The translations under genes and the position numbers were made by a program. The notes under the pieces are model-generated. The model was not told the DNA's origin. It did no database searches and saw nothing but the letters and a program-made list of their open reading frames with translations. Positions 5,093 through 5,791 of a stretch of DNA of 5,791 nt are shown one piece after another. The stretch lies in contig JANOXJ010000313.1 in assembly GCA_031418455.1 (NCBI GenBank), positions 1 through 5,791 on the forward strand, written 5' to 3'. This DNA comes from JANNVZ01 sp031418455 (GTDB lineage Bacteria; Bacteroidota; Bacteroidia; Flavobacteriales_D; Sanyastnellaceae). Each line of letters opens with the position of its first letter. The first letter of the stretch is position 1.

Positions 5093-5124
5093 TTGTAAAA
5101 ATTGCATTTTTATGTTTATGTTTG
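5093..5124 (+). promoter_or_regulatory. Promoter of the secreted-protein gene
   Basis: TTG 5093-5095, a 21-base spacer, and TATGTTTG 5117-5124 give an exact TAnnTTTG. The leader to the ATG at 5204 would be about 75 bases. No Shine-Dalgarno-like sequence precedes the ATG, as usual in this phylum. Confidence 0.6.
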
Positions 5125-5203
5125 AATTGAACAAAGCGCGTTTACCGATGCGTTTTTGGGTGTCAATCCTTAATTAAAACCAAACTCAAACATTTACTAT
5201 TCA

Positions 5204-5791
5204 ATGAAAAAAGTAAGTTCATTCTTAATGGCTATGTGTGCCTTTGTGTACATGTCAGCCCAGCAAACATCGGATTTTCAGCCTGAAGTTTTTTCTGACG
5301 GTGGAGCTATTGTAGCTTCAGAATTTCATGTTACCCTACCCCTCACAGAAATTTTCAAGGACCATCCGGCAGATGAAAATATGGAACGTGAGCACAAAGA
5401 ATCATCGGACCGTGCACACCGCGAGGCTGCCAACTTTCCTTTTACAGTGGCAGATGGCGAGGCCTATGGCAACGATCCCAAAACCCTACAAGCCGAAAAA
5501 GGCGACATCAATGCTGGCCAAACACGTGCCAACTGGGCAGGCCAAACGGCCAGTGGTTTTAGACCCTACGACCCATCGGGCGCAGTAGGTCCAAACCATT
5601 ATGTGCAAATGATAAACTCAACCACCTTTAAGGTGTACGATAAGGTATCTGGCGCTGTATTGTTGACAGGTACACTTGGCAACCTTTGGACGCCAGCTAC
5701 TGCTAACAATGGCGACCCTATTGTGCTATATGACAAAGCTGCTGACCGTTGGTTTCTTGCACAATTTGGCTCTAGCACTGACAACAAAATT
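5204..5791 (+). CDS. Secreted Bacteroidota surface/extracellular protein, 3' truncated
   Basis: The frame is open from ATG 5204 to the last base of the window (196 codons, no stop). Residues 1-19 are a signal peptide: Lys2-Lys3, hydrophobic 7-17, and a likely cut after Ser-Ala (18-19) before Gln-Gln. A charged linker follows (about 52-75). Then comes a conserved-looking globular part beginning at NWAGQTASGFRPYDPSGAVG (110-129), followed by HYVQMIN, VYDKVSG and DPIVLYDKAADRWFLAQFG (171-189). I recognise this as the start of large extracellular Bacteroidota proteins whose missing ends often carry PKD-type domains and a type IX secretion sorting domain. The fold may be propeller-like, but I cannot name an activity. 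Base composition is clearly richer in G+C than the accessory genes, consistent with native chromosome. An overlapping frame at 5328-5588 is only a shadow. Confidence 0.8.
   Translation, partial: MKKVSSFLMAMCAFVYMSAQQTSDFQPEVFSDGGAIVASEFHVTLPLTEIFKDHPADENMEREHKESSDRAHREAANFPFTVADGEAYGNDPKTLQAEKGDINAGQTRANWAGQTASGFRPYDPSGAVGPNHYVQMINSTTFKVYDKVSGAVLLTGTLGNLWTPATANNGDPIVLYDKAADRWFLAQFGSSTDNKI

Noticed and set aside
5090..5104. CAATT / AATTG inverted repeat at the -33 box of the secreted-protein promoter
   Set aside because: It has only five pairs in AT-rich sequence and is easily due to chance.
5328..5588. 86-codon plus-strand frame near the right end
   Set aside because: It overlaps the secreted-protein gene, which has a promoter, signal peptide and conserved-looking domain. 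The alternative product is low-complexity and basic.
5599..5787. 62-codon minus-strand frame at the right edge
   Set aside because: It is antisense to the secreted-protein gene with no supporting features.
1..5791. CRISPR array, tRNA, rRNA or retron-type RNA
   Set aside because: No regularly spaced repeats, cloverleaf-like sequence or reverse transcriptase motif was seen. The only clear long repeat is the pair of mutase gene ends.

Overview
The window looks like a chromosomal segment from a member of the Bacteroidota. Three things suggest this: the recognisable promoters have the phylum's TTG / TAnnTTTG form, the genes lack clear Shine-Dalgarno sequences, and the flanking genes read like Bacteroidota housekeeping or secreted proteins (the tail of a fused acyl-CoA mutase, a J-domain/KTSC protein, and a signal-peptide protein of the large Bacteroidota surface type). 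Genus cannot be judged from this.

Layout: (1) 1-142 is the last 46 codons of a methylmalonyl/isobutyryl-CoA mutase-family gene. (2) 142-3050 is an AT-rich accessory insert. It holds a 639-residue protein with a DUF4365 nuclease-like head and a TPR-rich body, followed by a PIN-domain protein split over two overlapping frames. The insert ends with a second copy of the mutase gene's 3' end: 47 bp, 44 identical, stop codon retained. So the insert is bounded by direct repeats of the mutase C-terminal coding sequence (95-141 and 3004-3050), the usual signature of site-specific integration into a gene's 3' end, yet no recombinase lies between them. (3) 3051-about 4440 is a second accessory block: a strong promoter with an overlapping inverted repeat and almost no leader, a 74-residue antitoxin-like protein, and a 269-residue protein with the R / ST / ExE motifs of a mono-ADP-ribosyltransferase. 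A weak, degenerate third likeness of the mutase 3' end lies after it (4409-4435). (4) From about 4470 the sequence returns to ordinary genes: a promoter, a J-domain/KTSC fusion gene, a strong terminator, another promoter, and the start of a secreted protein cut by the window edge.

How the genes may work together (inference): the DUF4365-TPR protein and the PIN protein sit head to tail and look like a two-component toxic or antiviral module with two nuclease-like activities. The small protein plus ADP-ribosyltransferase look like a toxin-antitoxin pair. Both would be cargo stacked at one integration hotspot behind a conserved metabolic gene. The most noteworthy points are the duplicated gene end without an integrase, the A-AAA-AAA slippery heptamer exactly where the PIN protein changes frame, and the unusual pairing of an addiction-module-type antitoxin with an ADP-ribosyltransferase.
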